From the NCBI RefSeq assembly GCF_036884655.1, contig NC_088347.1, forward strand, positions 18,973,001 through 19,037,000: a stretch of 64,000 nt of DNA, written 5' to 3'. The position numbers and the translations under genes are program-made. Positions 1 to 12,260 of this stretch are shown here, one piece after another. Under the pieces are notes generated by a model. It was not told the origin of the DNA, made no database searches, and saw only the letters and a program-made list of their open reading frames with translations. This DNA comes from Musa acuminata AAA Group. Its lineage: Eukaryota > Streptophyta > Magnoliopsida > Zingiberales > Musaceae. Each line of letters opens with the position of its first letter. Position 1 is the stretch's first letter.

Positions 1-198
1 AGCCTTCTTCTCCTATTCATTCCAATCGATCATTGGAAGAGAAGACTTTGAAAATCCGTTTTCAACAAGGTTCCACAGTTCAAAATCCATAGAAATAAGA
101 AAGATCCTCATTCGGGTCTTCCAGTAGGTGTAGTCCGTCCCACTGAACATGGGTGGATGTGTAATAGAATGCCCCTCTTGGTTTCCGGCGTAGGCCAT
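1..198 (-). pseudogene. gag N-terminal fragment of element I
   Basis: The ATG is at 198 and the reading frame matches the first 62 codons of the K gag, a Sirevirus-type copia gag with a YTYWKTRM motif near residue 25. An in-frame TAG at 10-12 replaces a leucine codon found in K, so this copy is interrupted. The remainder is outside the window. The product would be the structural nucleocapsid protein of a retrotransposon particle. Confidence 0.8.
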
Positions 199-232
199 CT
201 CTCTTGGGTTTTAATCCGTTAGAGAGTTAACC

Positions 233-247
233 TTGCTCTGATACCAA
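233..247 (-). other. Primer-binding site of element I
   Basis: The minus strand reads TTGGTATCAGAGC immediately inside the LTR end, the standard complement to the 3' end of plant initiator Met-tRNA. Confidence 0.85.
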
Positions 248-248
248 T

Positions 249-2265
249 TGTTAGGATCGAGAGCACTAAGAGGGGGGGGGGGGGGGGGGGGGGTGAATTA
301 GTGCAGCGGAAATCTTACAGCAATTTAAAACCGAAAGGTGCGTTCGTTCAATAAAATCTATTATGATGCAAAAGCCGATTCACAGTTTGTATTTAAGCGC
401 AGTTTGCGTCTAAGCGCAGATTGCGTCTAAGAGCAGTTTACGTCTAAACGCAGTTTGCGTCTAAACGCAGTTTTACGTCTAAACTCAGTTTTACGTCTAA
501 ACGCAGTTTTACGTCTGAACGCAGTTTTGCGTCTGAACGCAGTTTTGCGTCTGAACGTAGTTTTACGTCTGAACGCAGTTTTGCGTCTAAACGTGGTTTT
601 ACGTCTAAACACAGTTTAGCATCTAAACGCAGTTTTACGTCTAAACACAGAAACTGAACTTTGAAAATCTTTTTGTGAATGTGCAGAAAGCAGTTCGCAG
701 TTATGAATGGAATCAAAGCGTAAGCGTAAACTGCGATGTAAAGATCGTATGAAAACACTGATTTACGTCTCAATACAGATTCGGAAAGATATGAACTTAG
801 AGAATCGTTCGTAAAAGCGCAGAGGGCAGTAGCTATGTAGGAGGTTTGCAGTAATGATAAAGTGCTCAAAAATAAACGCAAACCAGAGATTTAGAGTGGT
901 TCGGTCAGTCTTGACCTACTCCACTTTTGGCTTCCTCCACCGATGAGGTTGCCGACGTCAACTAGAGGCCTTCCTTCAATAGGCGAAGGCCAACTGCCCT
1001 TTTACAGTTTCTCTCCTTTTGACAGGCTCAGGAGACAACCTTTACAGATCCTTTCTCTCCTCTCTTTACAACTCAAGACTTTAAAGAACAAAAAGAGGAG
1101 AACTTTTGGACTTTACACAATTTTGAGCTCTTAGAATCACAGAAAAGATCAGGAATTCGGAGTGGATCTGTACCCTTTCTGTGCTGAACGGGTGGGGTAT
1201 TTATAGGCCCCAACCCAGTTCAAATTTGGAGCTCAAAACGATCAAATCCCGGAATTCCGGGATCAGGCGATTGCACCTCTTGACTGGAGAGGTTGTACCG
1301 CCTGGCAGAGCTCGAAGACTGAGCTCAGGCGGATGCACCTCTCTGTCAGGGGTGGTTGCACCTTTCTGCCAGAGCTCGAAGACCGAGCTCAGGCGGTGCA
1401 TCTCCTACCAGAGAGGTTGCACCTCTCTGCCAGAGGTGGTTGCACCTCTCTGCCAAAGCTCGAAGACCGAGCTCAGGCGGTGCACCACCTGTCCAGAGAG
1501 GTTGCTCCTCTCTGCCAGAGCTCGAAGACCGAGCTCGGTGGTTGCACCTCTTGGCAGAGCTCGAAACTTGAGCTCTGGCGGTGCTACCTCTTGACGGAGG
1601 AGGTTGCACCGCCCAGTCTCGCTTGGAGATTGAGCCCTGGGCGGTTGCACCTCTTGCTTGGGGCGGTTGCACCGCCCAGTCTCGCTGGGAGACATATCCT
1701 GGGCGGTTGCACTGCTTGGCTGGGGCGGTTGCACCGCCCACAGCACCTTGGGTCCGAATGGGTTGAACCATTCGACCCAATTTGAGTTCTTCAGGGGCCC
1801 AATTGCCCCAGGATTAAGCTAATGGGATCACCTCCCATTCCTAACTTAATCAACGTGCTAACTACGATTAAATCTAAGATAATTTCTGCAGCTTTGCTTC
1901 GGTACGTCAATCGCTTCTTCCGGCGAGTTTCCTGCGAACTTCCGTCGATCATCCGATGAACCCTCGGTGATGCTTCTGCGGACTTCCAGCAAACTCCTGG
2001 ATTTTGCGACGATTCACTTGGCAAGTTCCGACGAGCTTCGCTTGGCAAGCTTCCGGACTTCTCGGATCTGTTCTTGCAGAACCTCTGACGACCGTCCGAA
2101 CTTCCGTCGAACTCTCGAACTCCCAACGTGATCATGATCTTGACTCCGGCGCAACTCCTGCTGCTTGTCTAACTTTCATCGTAGTTAATCCTGCACACTT
2201 ATCTCAACACATAGATTAGACAACAAATGACAATTGACTTCATCATCAAAATCCGAGATTCAACA
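249..2265 (-). repeat. 5' LTR of element I
   Basis: The LTR runs, in element orientation, from TGTTGAATCTCGGAT at 2265 to CGATCCTAACA at 249, about 2.0 kb. A TATA-like box (TATAAATA) lies at 1198-1205 on the minus strand. Upstream of it (about 1260-1750) is an array of GAGCTC-containing units and GGCGGTTGCACC-type palindromes. Downstream are the 18-bp repeat array and a run of 22 G on the plus strand (272-293). Confidence 0.85.
391..652 (-). repeat. 18-bp tandem array in the transcribed part of LTR I
   Basis: About 14 copies of an 18-19 bp unit, CGCAGTTTTACGTCTAAA on the plus strand, with single-base variation. Each unit carries an ACGT core. The array lies between the TATA-like box and the U5 end, so it would be part of the transcript. 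Confidence 0.9.
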
Positions 2266-2624
2266 GAAGATACATCAAGATGTCGATAGAACCAACGAGG
2301 GCGAGATGGACGATCATAGGGCATGGAGATACATCGTTGCACACATAGATCTTGATGTGAGTGATTAGGTCTACTGGCTCGGGCCTAATCACATTAGAAT
2401 GTGGTCCACGATCATCTAGTGTGATTGCTTATACAAATACTAGATATGTATATATATTTGCATGCGATGTAGATATATATTAAATATGTATATGTGTGAC
2501 ATGTCATATTAGGAGACCAAATCATAGAAACATCTCTCTCAATAATATTAAGTCGGTAAACGTAAGGCAATTAGATTGACCCACGTGGCCTTCCATCGTT
2601 ATAAGTAGGAACCGATTCCCGGTG

Positions 2625-2937
2625 TAGGTTGAGTTGGTCGAGTCCCTCGAGACTCACCTATATCGCGATTCGCTATCTTGCTTACGACATAGAGATGTCA
2701 CCGGTGACCTGAGGGCATGGTATGCTTGGTCAAGTCCCTCGAGGGTATATCATCAAATCAGACTCATCTTGTAACGAAGGTGTTGACTTAACTGAGCATC
2801 ATGGTTGGTCGAGTCCCTCGAGACCATGGTGATTCGGAGGCCGAATAGGACGGGAATCACAAGGAGTTGTGATCGGCAAGAGTTGCCTACCTTTTAGGCT
2901 TAGTGTGATTGGTCGAGTCCCTCGAGGTTACACTAAG
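2625..2937 (+). other. Four-stem-loop array in the leader of element A
   Basis: Four near-identical motifs of the form GGTCGAGTCCCTCGAG occur at 2625-2660, 2717-2753, 2800-2828 and 2899-2937. Each is flanked by its own complementary arms, for example CTTAGTGTGA with TTACACTAAG in the fourth. The spacing matches that of element B. The second copy has A for G in the apical stem. Confidence 0.75.
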
Positions 2938-3123
2938 ACGCTGATTGGATCCTGATCCCCACTAGAAGTCTGCCAGAGACTTCCGTTTCACGTGCTGAGG
3001 GTGTCACGTGACTCGTTAGTAAAATAGTGGGAACATATTAAGATAGAAGTCCATATCTTGATAGTTTATTTTTTGTAAAATCTACATGTTATTCATTTCT
3101 GCTGCATCTTTATTTTTTGAAAA

Positions 3124-3921
3124 ATATCACTTTCAAATCCCTTACGTGGCATACTTGATGTCAACCGCCTCACTGGTCCAAATTATATGGATTGGCTCCG
3201 TAACTTGAGAATTGTTCTCACGACGGAGAAAATCGTGTACGTCCTTGATACAGTGATGCCTACGCCCGAAGAAGGTGCAAGCGAGGATGAGATCGCTTGC
3301 TACGTGAAGTACATTGATGACTCCACTTTTGCTCAGTGCTATATGTTGGGCTCTATGACTCCTGAGTTATAGAGACAACATGAAAAGATGGATGCCAGAT
3401 CCATTCTCCTATATGTCCGTAAATTGTTTGAGGAATAGGGAAGGACTCAACGATATGAGATATCCAAGAGCCTCTTTCGCGCTAGGATAACTGATGGGAC
3501 ACCGGTTTAGAACCATGTCCTAAAGAGGATTAAGTGGATAGAAAAACTCACAAGTCTAGGAATGGTCCTAGAGGATAACTTGTGTGTGGACATTGTGCTT
3601 TAGTCCCTACCAGATTTCTTTTCACAGTTCATAATAAATTTTAATATGAACAAGCTTGAGGCGACTCTCCCAGCTCCTTAATATATTGAGAGAGGTAGAG
3701 AGTACTATTAAGAAAGAGAAGTCGGTTCTCTACACTGGTGAGACTAGAAAGAAAAGGAAAGTAGAAAGGTCCCTTAAGAAGGGAAAGGGCAAGGGCAGAC
3801 CAGGTAAAGCAAAGGTTGCTAAGAAAGACCCAGTAAAGGATAAAGGCCAGTGCTTCTACTATGGTAAAGATGGGTATTGGAAGAGGAACTACAAAGAGTA
3901 CCTTGCAGAAAGGGCGAAATA
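3124..3921 (+). pseudogene. gag of element A, inactivated
   Basis: Homologous to the B gag (26959-27873) over its full length. The start codon is changed to ATA at 3124. In-frame stops appear at about 3370, 3436, 3508, 3601 and 3920, and there is a frame change near 3660. The nucleocapsid zinc knuckle near 3850 is also damaged: the second cysteine and the histidine are both tyrosine. It cannot encode a working gag. Confidence 0.9.
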
Positions 3922-6775
3922 GAAGCTTGAAGAAGCTTCAGGTACATTCATGATCAATCTCCAATTGTCAGATTTTTTTGATAGTGCATTGGTATTGGAT
4001 ACTAGTATTGCTTATCACATCTACAATTTATTGTAAATTCTAGCAAAGCCGAGGGGAGATTGGCGAGAGGAATATTGTATAAAGGTTTGTTTATGCTAGA
4101 CACTCCTCCACATATCATGAATGTAAGTGTCTAAGCGGAAACGAGATGAGGTGAACAGTGCATACCTATGGCATTGTAGGCTAGGTCACATCCATGAGGG
4201 AATGATTCAAAAGTTACTAAATGATGGATATCTAGATCCATTTGACTATGTGTCATATGCAACTTGCGAGCCTTGCCTTTGTGGAAAACTAACAAACTCT
4301 CAATTTAGTGGAATTGGAGAGAGAGCCACTGAGCTGTTGGAACTCATACACAGTGATGTATGTGGACCCATGTTAACTCATGCCATTGGTGGTTACTCCT
4401 ACTTCATTACCTTTACTGATGATTTCTCAAGGTATGGATATATGTACTTAATGAAGTACAAGTCCGAGGATTTTGAGAAATTCAGAGAATATAAGAATGA
4501 GGTGGAGAACCAGACTGGAAAGAGTATCAAAACTCTTCGATCAGATCGAGGAGGTGAGTACTTAAGTACATAGTTTACTCAGTTCCTCAAGGACTATGAG
4601 ATATTATCCTAATTGACACCTCCTTATACACCTCAGCTCAATGGTGTCTCTGGAAGGAGGAATCGTACGCTATTAGACATGGTATGGTCCATGATGAGTT
4701 TCGCTGACCTATCCATCTCATTCTGGGGATATGCCTTAGAAACCGCAGCTTACCTTCTGTACAGAGTTCCAACTAAGTCGGTAGTGTCTACACCATATGA
4801 GATATGGAAAGGGAAGAAGCCTAATCTTAAGGTTATTAAGATTTGGGGCTGCCCTGCCCACATTAAAAGATACAATCCTGATAAGTTAGAATCAAGGACA
4901 GAGCAATACAAATTTATGGGATACCCTAAGGAAACTTGTGGGTATTATTTCTATCATCTCGAGGACCAAAAGATCTTTGTAGCTAAGAGAGCAGTGTTCC
5001 TTGAGAAGGAACATATTCTTGGCGGAGATAGTGGGAGAATGATAGAGTTGAGCGAGGTTGGAGAACCAAGTTCAAGCACCACTCTACAGCCCGAGTCTGT
5101 TAAGGTACCAAATACACAAGTTTCAACTTTACACAGGTCTGATAGAGTATCCAATCATCCTGAGACATATGTGGGATCTATTAGAGGAGAGGATGTTGAG
5201 GATATTGATCCTCAGACCTACGAGGAGGCTATTATGAGTATAGACTCCGGGAAGTGGCAAGAAGCCATGAATTCTGAGATGGATTCTATGTACTCCAACA
5301 AGGTTTGGAACCTAGTTGATACGCCCGAAGGTATTGTACCCATCGGTTGCAAGTGGATCTTTAAGAAAAAGATCAGAGTAGATGGAAAGGTAGAGACCTA
5401 TAAAGCAAGGCTAGTGGCTAAGGGGTATTGTCAAAGGCAAGGTGTTGACTACGATGAAACATTCTCACCCGTAGTAATGCTAAAATCCATCAGAATTCTA
5501 TTGGTTATTGCAGCACACTATGATTATGAGATCTGGCAGATGGATGTGAAAACCACATTCCTCAATGGGAACCTCGAGGAGGAGGTGTATATGATACAAC
5601 CTGAAGGATTCGTGTCCAAGAACTGCCCATATAAGGTGTGTAGGTTGCTTAGATCCATTTATGGACTAAAGCAAGCTTCCCGAAGTTGGAACATAAGATT
5701 TGATGAGGCAATCAGATCTTATGACTTCGTTAAGAACGAAGATGAGCCTTGTGTGTAAGGAAGGTAAGTGGGAGTGTTATCACCTTTTTGGTGTTATATG
5801 TGAATAACATCCTGATCATTGGGAATGACGTAGGAATGCTATCCACAGTAAAGGCTTGGTTATCTAGACACTTCTCCATGAAGGACTTAGGGGAAGCATC
5901 TTATATCTTGGGGATTAGAATCTATAGAGATAGATCCAAGAGGATGCTTGGTTTGTCCCAGTCCAGGTACATAGAAACCATTGTCAAAAGGTTTGACATG
6001 AAAAATTCCAAGAGAAGTCTCATACCGATGAGACATGAGATATCGCTTTTTACGAGTATGTCCCCAAAGACTCTAGAAGAAAGGGCGAACATGAATATGA
6101 TACCTTATGCTTCAGCAATAGGGTCTATCATGTATGCTATGCTATGTACTAGGCCTGATATAGCGCATGCTCTGAGTGTCACGAGCAGGTATCAGGCGGA
6201 TCCAAGCTTGGAGCACTGAAAAGCAGTAAAGTGTATCCTTAAGTACTTGAGCAGGACTAAGGATCTTTTACTAGTATATGGAGGTAATAGCCTTAAGGTT
6301 GGAGACTACATCAACTCAAGTTTTCAGTCTGATATCGATGATAGCAAGTCGAATTCAGGGTATGTGTACACCTTGAATGGAGGAGCAGTATGCTGGAAGA
6401 GTTCCAAGCAAGATACCACTGCTGACTCGACCACAGAGGTGGAGTACATTGCTGCATCAGATGCAGCAAAAGAGGGAGTCTGGGTGAAGAAGTTCATCAC
6501 AGATTTGGGAGTCTTGCCGGGTAGCGAGGAGCCGATCTCCTTATATTGCGACAACAACGGGGCGATTACTCAAATAAGGGAACCCGGGTCTCATCAGAAG
6601 TGTTCTGAGGAGGTTCCAACTTATCATAGAGATCGTAACCCGAGGAGATGTAGCAGTGGAAAGAGTTCCATCCGAAGATAACATTGCAAATCCATTGACA
6701 AAGCCGTTGTCTTAGATTGTCTTTGAGCGTCACAGGGGTCTGATGGGGATCAGACACATAGGTGATTGGCTTTAG
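3922..6775 (+). pseudogene. pol of element A (protease, integrase, RT, RNase H), inactivated
   Basis: The domain order is the copia one: remnant protease near 3990, integrase zinc region and core about 4127-4950, reverse transcriptase about 5190-6070, RNase H about 6250-6770. Stops and frame changes break it, for example near 4035, 4571, 4612, 5757 and 6219. The reverse transcriptase box reads YVNN near 5797, so both catalytic aspartates are lost. A stop (TAA) near 4034 lies at the same codon as the TAG in B. Confidence 0.9.
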
Positions 6776-6789
6776 GTCAAGTGGGAGAT

Positions 6790-8290
6790 TGCTAGTCATA
6801 GGTGCCTAGCAAGCCAATCACGTGAGTGATGGCACATGTGACTTGATACAGAATCTTTTTGTTTATTATATTTGGGCGTATATCACTTTATAACTATTGC
6901 ATATATGCATATATATATTGTGATGTCCTTGGATTTGTGCAATGGGAATCGGATCGTGATAAGATCACGATAATGAGATCGATTCACCTTTAAACACATA
7001 TCCTAAATAATCCCGGTCATAGGTTACTCAAGAGGGACATCGTGATAACCGGACAGACTGGTGTGCTGTATACCCGTCCATATGATAGATGTAGTTGGTC
7101 TCATTGCTGTTCGTTTAGGGACACTAGGGATATAGTACAGGTGCTAATTGGAGAATGTGTTCACTGATTGATCCGCTTACGGAATACTAGATGGTTGATG
7201 ATGCCTTATTATCAGACAGCGATTCCATAGTCCTAGTGGTATATCTGATCCTTAGACTTGAGACACCAAGGATGTCCTGTATGAGTGCTTCACTCTTTGA
7301 TACCAGACTTATAGGTTTGGCTGTCCCAGATCTAGTACAACTGGTCATTGGGAGTGGTAGTCGACCTTATGAGGGCTATTGAGTGTCGATAGAGGATCAT
7401 CCACTCTCGGCGTCATGAGAGGAATATCCCATGTGTTCTTGCTCGGAAAAATCCCTAACCAGGGTCATTCGGGTTGAGAGAGAAAGAGTTCTCCAAGAGA
7501 ATCTGATTAGAGCGAGACTCGAGTAGAAACCATATGGGTCTGATAGCACCATGCTCGATATATGATCTCTGGGATATTAGATGGATGAGGGACTATAGGT
7601 ACACGGTAACTGAGGACAGACAGGTCCAATGGATTGGATTCCCTTGTATCATCTGGGGACTACGACGTAGTGGCCTAGTATGTTCGTAGTCGATGAGTCA
7701 AGTGAATTATTACAGTGAATTATTACAGAGATAATAATTCACTGAGTTAGAAGGAGTTCTGATAGGTATGGCTCACGGCCAGCTCGATATTGGGTCTAGA
7801 GGGTCACACATATATGGTAGGCATTGCGATAAGTAGAGGTTCGGATATGAGATATCCGACGGAGCCCTTGTCTTATTAGATGTAGATGCAATACCCACTA
7901 GGGGAGGACCCATTAGGGTTTGACATGAGACCTCTATCAATAGGAGGGATTCAGAGCCTCATAGGCCAAAGCCTTTGCTTGCCTCTCTTATTCTCCTCTC
8001 CCTCTCCACCTCAAAGCTGGAGTTTTGAGGAGCGTCGTCACAGCCCTGCTGTGTGGATCACCGCTAGAGAGGAGGACGCTTGACCTCCTTCACCCTCTCC
8101 TAAGGATCTGCAAGGAAACAGAGATATACGGTCTCCTTAGGTAACACAATCTACTCTATACGCAGTTTTAAGTTTCGCGGATTTTGTGCACCAATCTTCG
8201 CACGACGACGAACATCTCTTTGGAAATCAGGGATTTTGTTTTCTCGTTCTTCCGCTGCGCATGTGATGTCGCCCCCAAGATTTCCCAATA
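6790..8290 (+). repeat. 3' LTR of element A
   Basis: It starts with TGCTAGTCATAGG directly after a polypurine stretch (CAAGTGGGAGAT) and ends at ATTTCCCAATA, about 1.5 kb. It aligns along its length with the 1496-bp LTRs of B but differs at many positions. Near 7705-7740 a short stretch (GTGAATTATTACAG) is duplicated. It is older than B. Confidence 0.9.
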
Positions 8291-10728
8291 GTGACACTCA
8301 GAGCATGCGCTATATCAGGCCTGATATATAACATGACATACATGATAGACCCTATCGCTAAGGCATAAGTATCATATTCATGTTCGCCCTTTCTTCAGGA
8401 GTCTTTGGGGATATACTCTTGGAAAATGATATCCCATGTCTCATCAGTATGAGACTTCTCTTAGAATTTTTCATGTCAAACCTTTTGAAAATGATGTCAA
8501 TGTACCTAGACTGAGATAAGTCAAGCATCCTCTTGGATCTATCTCTATAGATCCGAATCCCTACGATATAGGATTCTTCCCATAAGTCCTTAATGGAGAA
8601 GTGTTTAGATAACCAAGTCTTTACTATTGATAGCATTCCTACATCATTCCCAATGATCAGGATGTCATCCACACCAAGAAGGTGATAGCGCTCTCACTTA
8701 CCTTCCTGTATAAATAAGGCTCATCTTCATTCTTAACAAAGTCATAAGATCTGATTGCCTCATCAAATCTTACGTTCTAACTTCAAAAAGCTTGCTTTAG
8801 TCTATAAATGGACCTAAGCAACATACATACCTTATTTGGGCAGTCCTTAAACATGAATCCCTTAGGTTATATCATGTACACCTCCTCGTCGAGGTTACCA
8901 ATGAGGAACGCAGTTTTCACATCTATATGCCAGATCTCATAATCATAGTGTGCTACAATAGCCAATAAAATTTGAATAGATTTTAACATGGCTACGGGTG
9001 AGAAGGTTTCGTCATAGTCAACACCTTGCCTTTGACGATACCCTTTAGCCACTAGCCTTACTTTATAGGTCTCTACATTTCTATCTGCTCTGATCTTCTT
9101 CTTGAAGATCCACTTGCAACCGATAGGTACAATACCCTCGAGTTCTTCAACTAGGTTCCAAACCTTATTGGAGTATATGGAATTCATCTCAGAATTCATA
9201 GCTTCTTGCCACTTCTCGGAGTATATACTCGTAATAGTCTCCTGGTAGGTCTGGGGATCAATATCCTTAAAATCCTCTCCTCTAATATGTCTCACATATC
9301 TTTTAGGAGGATGAGATAATCTACTAGACCTATGTAAAGTTGGAACTTATGTGCTAGGTACCTAAACAGACTCGGGCTATGGAGTGGTGCTTGAGCTAGG
9401 TTCTCCAATCTCGCTCAACTCTATCAAGCTCCCATTGTCTCTGCCAAAAATGTATTTCTTCTTAAGGAACACTGCTCTCTTAGCTACAAAGACCTTTTGG
9501 TCCTCGAGATGATAGAAATAATACTCACAAGTTTCCTTAGGGTATCACACGAACTTGCACCACTCCGTCCTCGATTCTAACTTATCGGGGTTGTGTCTTT
9601 TAACATGGGCAGGGCAGTTCCATATCTTAATAGCCTTAAGATCGGGCTTCTTCCCTTTTTATATCTCATATGGTATAGACACTAATGATTTAGTTGAAAC
9701 TTTATTCAGAAGGTAAGCTGTGGTCTCTAGGGCGTATCCCCAGAATGAGATGGGAAGGTTAGTGAAACTCATCATGGACCGCATCATGTTTAACAGTGTA
9801 TGATTCCTCCTTTCAAATATACTATTGAGCTGAGATGTATAAGGAGGTGTCCATTGGGATAGAATCCCATGGTCCATGAGGAATTAGGTGAATTCTGCAC
9901 TCAAGTACTCACCTCCTCGATCTGATCGAAGAGTCTTGATACTCTTTCCAGGTTCTCCACTTTATTCTTATACTCTTTGAATTTCTCAAAGGCCTCAAAC
10001 TTGTACTTCATCAAGTACACATATCCATACCTTGAGAAATCATCAGTAAAAGTAATAAAGTAGGAGTAACCACCTATGTTATGAGTTGATATGGGTCCAC
10101 ATACATTACTATATATGAGATCCAACAGCTTAGTGGCTCTTTCTCCAGTTCTACTAAAAGGAGAGTTGGTTAGTTTTCTATGAAGGCAAGGCTCACAAGT
10201 TGCATATGACTAATGGACAAATAGATTTAGATATCCATTCTTTAGCAACTTTTGGATCCTTTTATGGATGTGACATAGCATACAATATCATAAGTATGCA
10301 CTATTCACCTCATCTAGTTTTCATCTTGGACACACTTACATACATGATATGTGGAGCAGTGTCTAGCATAAACAAACTATTACGCAATGTTCCTCTCGTG
10401 ATGATCTCATCATCTAATAATATTGAATAATCATTATTCTTAAAAACTAATTTATATCCACTAACTATCAAACATTAAAAGGAAATAATATTTTTGATAA
10501 TAGAAGGAATAAAATAGCATGCATCCAATGCAATAATAGCTCCACCAGGCAGAAGTAGGGTGACCTCACCAATAGCTACTACAACAACTTTTGCTCTATT
10601 GCCCATTTAGAGGTCCATCTCGCCTCTCACCAATCTCTTAGGTCTTGCTAGAACCTGCAACGAATTACAAATATGATAAGCACTACTAGTATCCAATACC
10701 CATGTGTTATCATAAGAGTTTGATAAAT
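8291..10728 (-). pseudogene. pol remnant of element C
   Basis: On the minus strand, integrase (about 9660-10200), reverse transcriptase (about 8360-9300) and the beginning of RNase H can be followed against the B pol, separated by several frame breaks and stops. The catalytic region near 8660 reads as VDD. At the codon where A and B carry a stop (near 10655), C keeps a glutamine codon. The sequence resumes in the protease/gag region on the far side of element D. Confidence 0.85.
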
Positions 10729-10733
10729 GGAGA

Positions 10734-11171
10734 TGTTAGGACTCTAGCTTGGAGAGTCCTAATTGAGAGGGACATTCATGTAAAACTGTTAGGACTCTAG
10801 CTAGGAGAGTCCTAATTGAGAGGGACATTCTGTTAGGACTATAGCTAGGAGAGTCCTAATTGAGAGAGGCATTCATGTAGGAGGTGTTTTCTTAGAGAAG
10901 AATTAGGAGTTGTAAGGAAATAAGAGTCTTGACTAGGAGTCATATTAGGAGTTGGTTAGAAGTAAGAGTCTTAAGTAGGAGTCCTATTAGGAGTTAGGGT
11001 TTAGAAGCCCTATAAATAGCCATGTATTCCTTCTCTTTTGATAAGCAATAGATGAATCTTTTCTGCAGCCTTTGAGCAGCAACTTGGAGGGAGGAACCCC
11101 TATAGAGTTCCAAGGAGGCCGATCCCCTAAAGAGATCAACCCCAAGTTTAGAATCTGCAAGGGTTCTAACA
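10734..11171 (+). repeat. 5' LTR of element D
   Basis: 438 bp, from TGTTAGGACTC to GGGTTCTAACA. The first 130 bp contain three head-to-tail copies of a roughly 50-bp unit, each with the inverted repeat GGACTCT...AGAGTCC. A TATA box (TATAAATA) lies at 11011-11018. A Met-tRNA-type primer-binding site (TGGTATTAGAGCA) follows at about 11174. Confidence 0.9.
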
Positions 11172-12260
11172 CCTGGTATTAGAGCAGTATTCTTGGCGTT
11201 TCGCTGCCCTTCCACAGCCATCCATCAACCCTCTACAACCATCCAAAGCAATTCCCACAATTGCTTAAAAGATCGTCACCGAATTCTGTCATCATCTCCA
11301 CCACCACGGATCATCCTTTGATCTCCCCGTGAATTGCAACAGGTTCTGGATTCCTACCTTACTGCTGCTGCAATTTAGTTATCCTTATTCGAAAATCCAA
11401 AAAAAAAAAACAATCGTTCCTATATTGCTGCATAAATTTTTCGTCACAAAGTTTTCATCTCTACGACGAAAGATACATTGCAGAATTCCAACCGCATAGC
11501 ACCATTTGTTTGATCTTGCTACTGTGCTTTTTCTATCCAAATTTCTACAAAATTTTTATGACATCTTTGACACTTACTAACAGTGGATTTCCCTTTGGTT
11601 TCATCAAAAAATTCTCAATATAAACTACTGATCTTTTATGTCCAATCTGCTGCACTTGAAAATCTATGCTGTAGAAAATTTCAGCTGCATATCGTTGCCT
11701 TAACCCATCTATTTGCAATCTTTTTTAAATGAAATTTCTTATACACTTCATAGATCATCTTGGCTTCCATCTAAGATTGATCTATTAAGAAATTCATCTC
11801 TAAAAATGATTTTATGTTGCTACAAATTTTCATCGTAACCCGCTGAAATTTTTCGACGACAATTCTGCAATTGCAACTTGCACCAATTTCCTTGCTATTA
11901 TACTGCCGAAATTTTCTTGATTAAATTAGATATCCTTGCTGTCATATAAACTGTGATTTTTCTATCAATTTCCTCCTCAATTCTCTTAAGTTTTTGGTAG
12001 AAATTACGTCGAGAAACCGTTGTTTCTTCGACGACAATTCTACTCTTACAAGACAGCACATACTTGCTGCAAATTCTACGGATTTCTGTCAAACCTTTGC
12101 TACCATCTACCACAGATCCAAAACTTTCATCCACAACCCTAAAACTCTGCCAAACCACACCCTCAAACTGTACCCAAAACAGCCACAAAACAAGCCTAAA
12201 TCGTAGCCTACATCCACCGATCCACCAACCCTTTCGACCATCACTTCTCTCAACCTATAC
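11172..12260 (+). other. Leader of element D
   Basis: About 1.1 kb of AT-rich untranslated sequence between the primer-binding site and gag. It is collinear with the leader of J on the minus strand (57056-57930). I see no open frame that J shares. Confidence 0.7.

Larger units (their letters stand above)
1..2265 (-). mobile_element. Element I: 5' end of a Sirevirus-like Ty1/copia retrotransposon
   Basis: Read on the minus strand, this is an LTR, a primer-binding site and the first codons of gag; the rest lies beyond the left edge. It closely resembles element K (45151-54555), with the same LTR terminus, the same 18-bp repeat array and the same gag start. Its outer LTR end at 2265 abuts copia leader sequence of element A, so I inserted into A. 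The flanking five bases on the right are GAAGA; the partner duplication would lie outside the window. Confidence 0.85.
2266..8290 (+). mobile_element. Element A: decayed Ty1/copia retrotransposon
   Basis: Internal sequence and 3' LTR of a copia element of the same family as B (23580-32353). The 5' LTR and the first part of the leader are not present because element I inserted at 2265/2266. The coding region is broken by many stops. At the right end, the LTR terminus ATTTCCCAATA is followed directly by minus-strand RNase H coding sequence of element C, so A inserted into C. Confidence 0.9.

Noticed and set aside
391..652. Possible CRISPR-like or satellite array
   Set aside because: Units are contiguous without spacers, lie within an LTR and recur in both LTRs of K; this is a tandem repeat of the element in a plant genome.
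427..881. Open frames with repeating FRRKTA or KLRLDV hexapeptides
   Set aside because: Direct translation of the 18-bp tandem array in the LTR; not a protein gene.
943..1785. Overlapping open frames of 100-150 codons on both strands in LTR I, and their counterparts in both K LTRs
   Set aside because: They arise from tandem palindromic repeats whose sequence reads open in several frames; the same place is U3 promoter sequence.
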